In this document: positions 5,223 to 5,245 of the stretch, one piece after another | Position numbering within the stretch: position 1 is the first letter of the stretch | Layout: the number at the start of each line of letters is the position of its first letter | NCBI GenBank assembly: GCA_041688215.1 | Contig: JBDNIO010000045.1 | Coordinates: forward strand, 1 to 5,245 | Direction of reading: 5' to 3' | Source of the DNA: JBDNIO01 sp041688215 | GTDB taxonomy: Bacteria; Pseudomonadota; Gammaproteobacteria; Nevskiales; Salinisphaeraceae | DNA length: 5,245 nucleotides | Translations under genes and position numbers: made by a program | The notes under the pieces: model-generated | Told to the model about the DNA's origin: nothing | Database searches by the model: none | What the model saw: only the letters and a program-made list of their open reading frames with translations

Positions 5223-5245
5223 ATCCCACATATATCCCAACTTTC

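Noticed and set aside
1..5245. CRISPR array, insertion sequence or rRNA
   Set aside because: I saw no regularly spaced long repeats, no transposase and no rRNA-like sequence on either strand.

Overview
This window is the right-hand end of an integrated mobile element, plus about 80 bases of host chromosome. Every convincing gene lies on the minus strand and reads leftwards. The order, following transcription, is: tyrosine integrase, a basic protein of unknown function, an AlpA/excisionase-type regulator, a small unknown ORF, a CHC2 zinc-finger primase fragment, a P4/D5-type SF3 helicase, an intergenic control region, a terminase small subunit, and the first 21 codons of a probable terminase large subunit running off the left edge. 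The P4-type integrase and SF3 helicase, the moderate GC content and the AGGAG-type ribosome sites suggest a proteobacterium, most likely a gammaproteobacterium. I cannot name the genus.

Right boundary (about 4940-5245). Positions 5104-5163 are the 3' part of a tRNA-Leu(CAA): anticodon stem-loop, variable arm, T arm, 3' acceptor strand and CCA. There is no matching 5' half. This is the expected scar of integration into the 3' end of a tRNA gene. The element lies to its left and the intact tRNA is predicted at the far left end, outside the window. Positions 5164-5245 should be host DNA and hold a terminator-like hairpin. Between this att site and the integrase gene are repeated TGTAAGCA-type motifs, which look like integrase arm sites or an autoregulatory cluster.

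Early/replication block (748-4939). The genes are packed as a translationally coupled series. The int stop overlaps the next start (TAATG). After a 90-base gap, alpA, orf94, the zinc-finger protein and the helicase are joined by two 4-base ATGA overlaps and one 8-base overlap. The two primase-like proteins together supply a zinc-binding module and a helicase, but no catalytic primase domain that I can recognise. Just after the helicase stop is an 18-bp inverted repeat made of four GTGACGGT-like units, a plausible replication origin.

Packaging block (1-547). An AT-rich leader carries a -10-like box, a perfect 12-bp palindrome, a TTACATAA direct repeat and one more exact copy of the TGTAAGCA motif. 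It precedes terS and the start of a probable terL. An element with int, alpA, primase/helicase and then its own terS/terL matches the layout described for capsid-forming phage-inducible chromosomal islands (cfPICIs). A defective or ordinary prophage with the same left-to-right order is not excluded, because the region that would decide it is not in the window.
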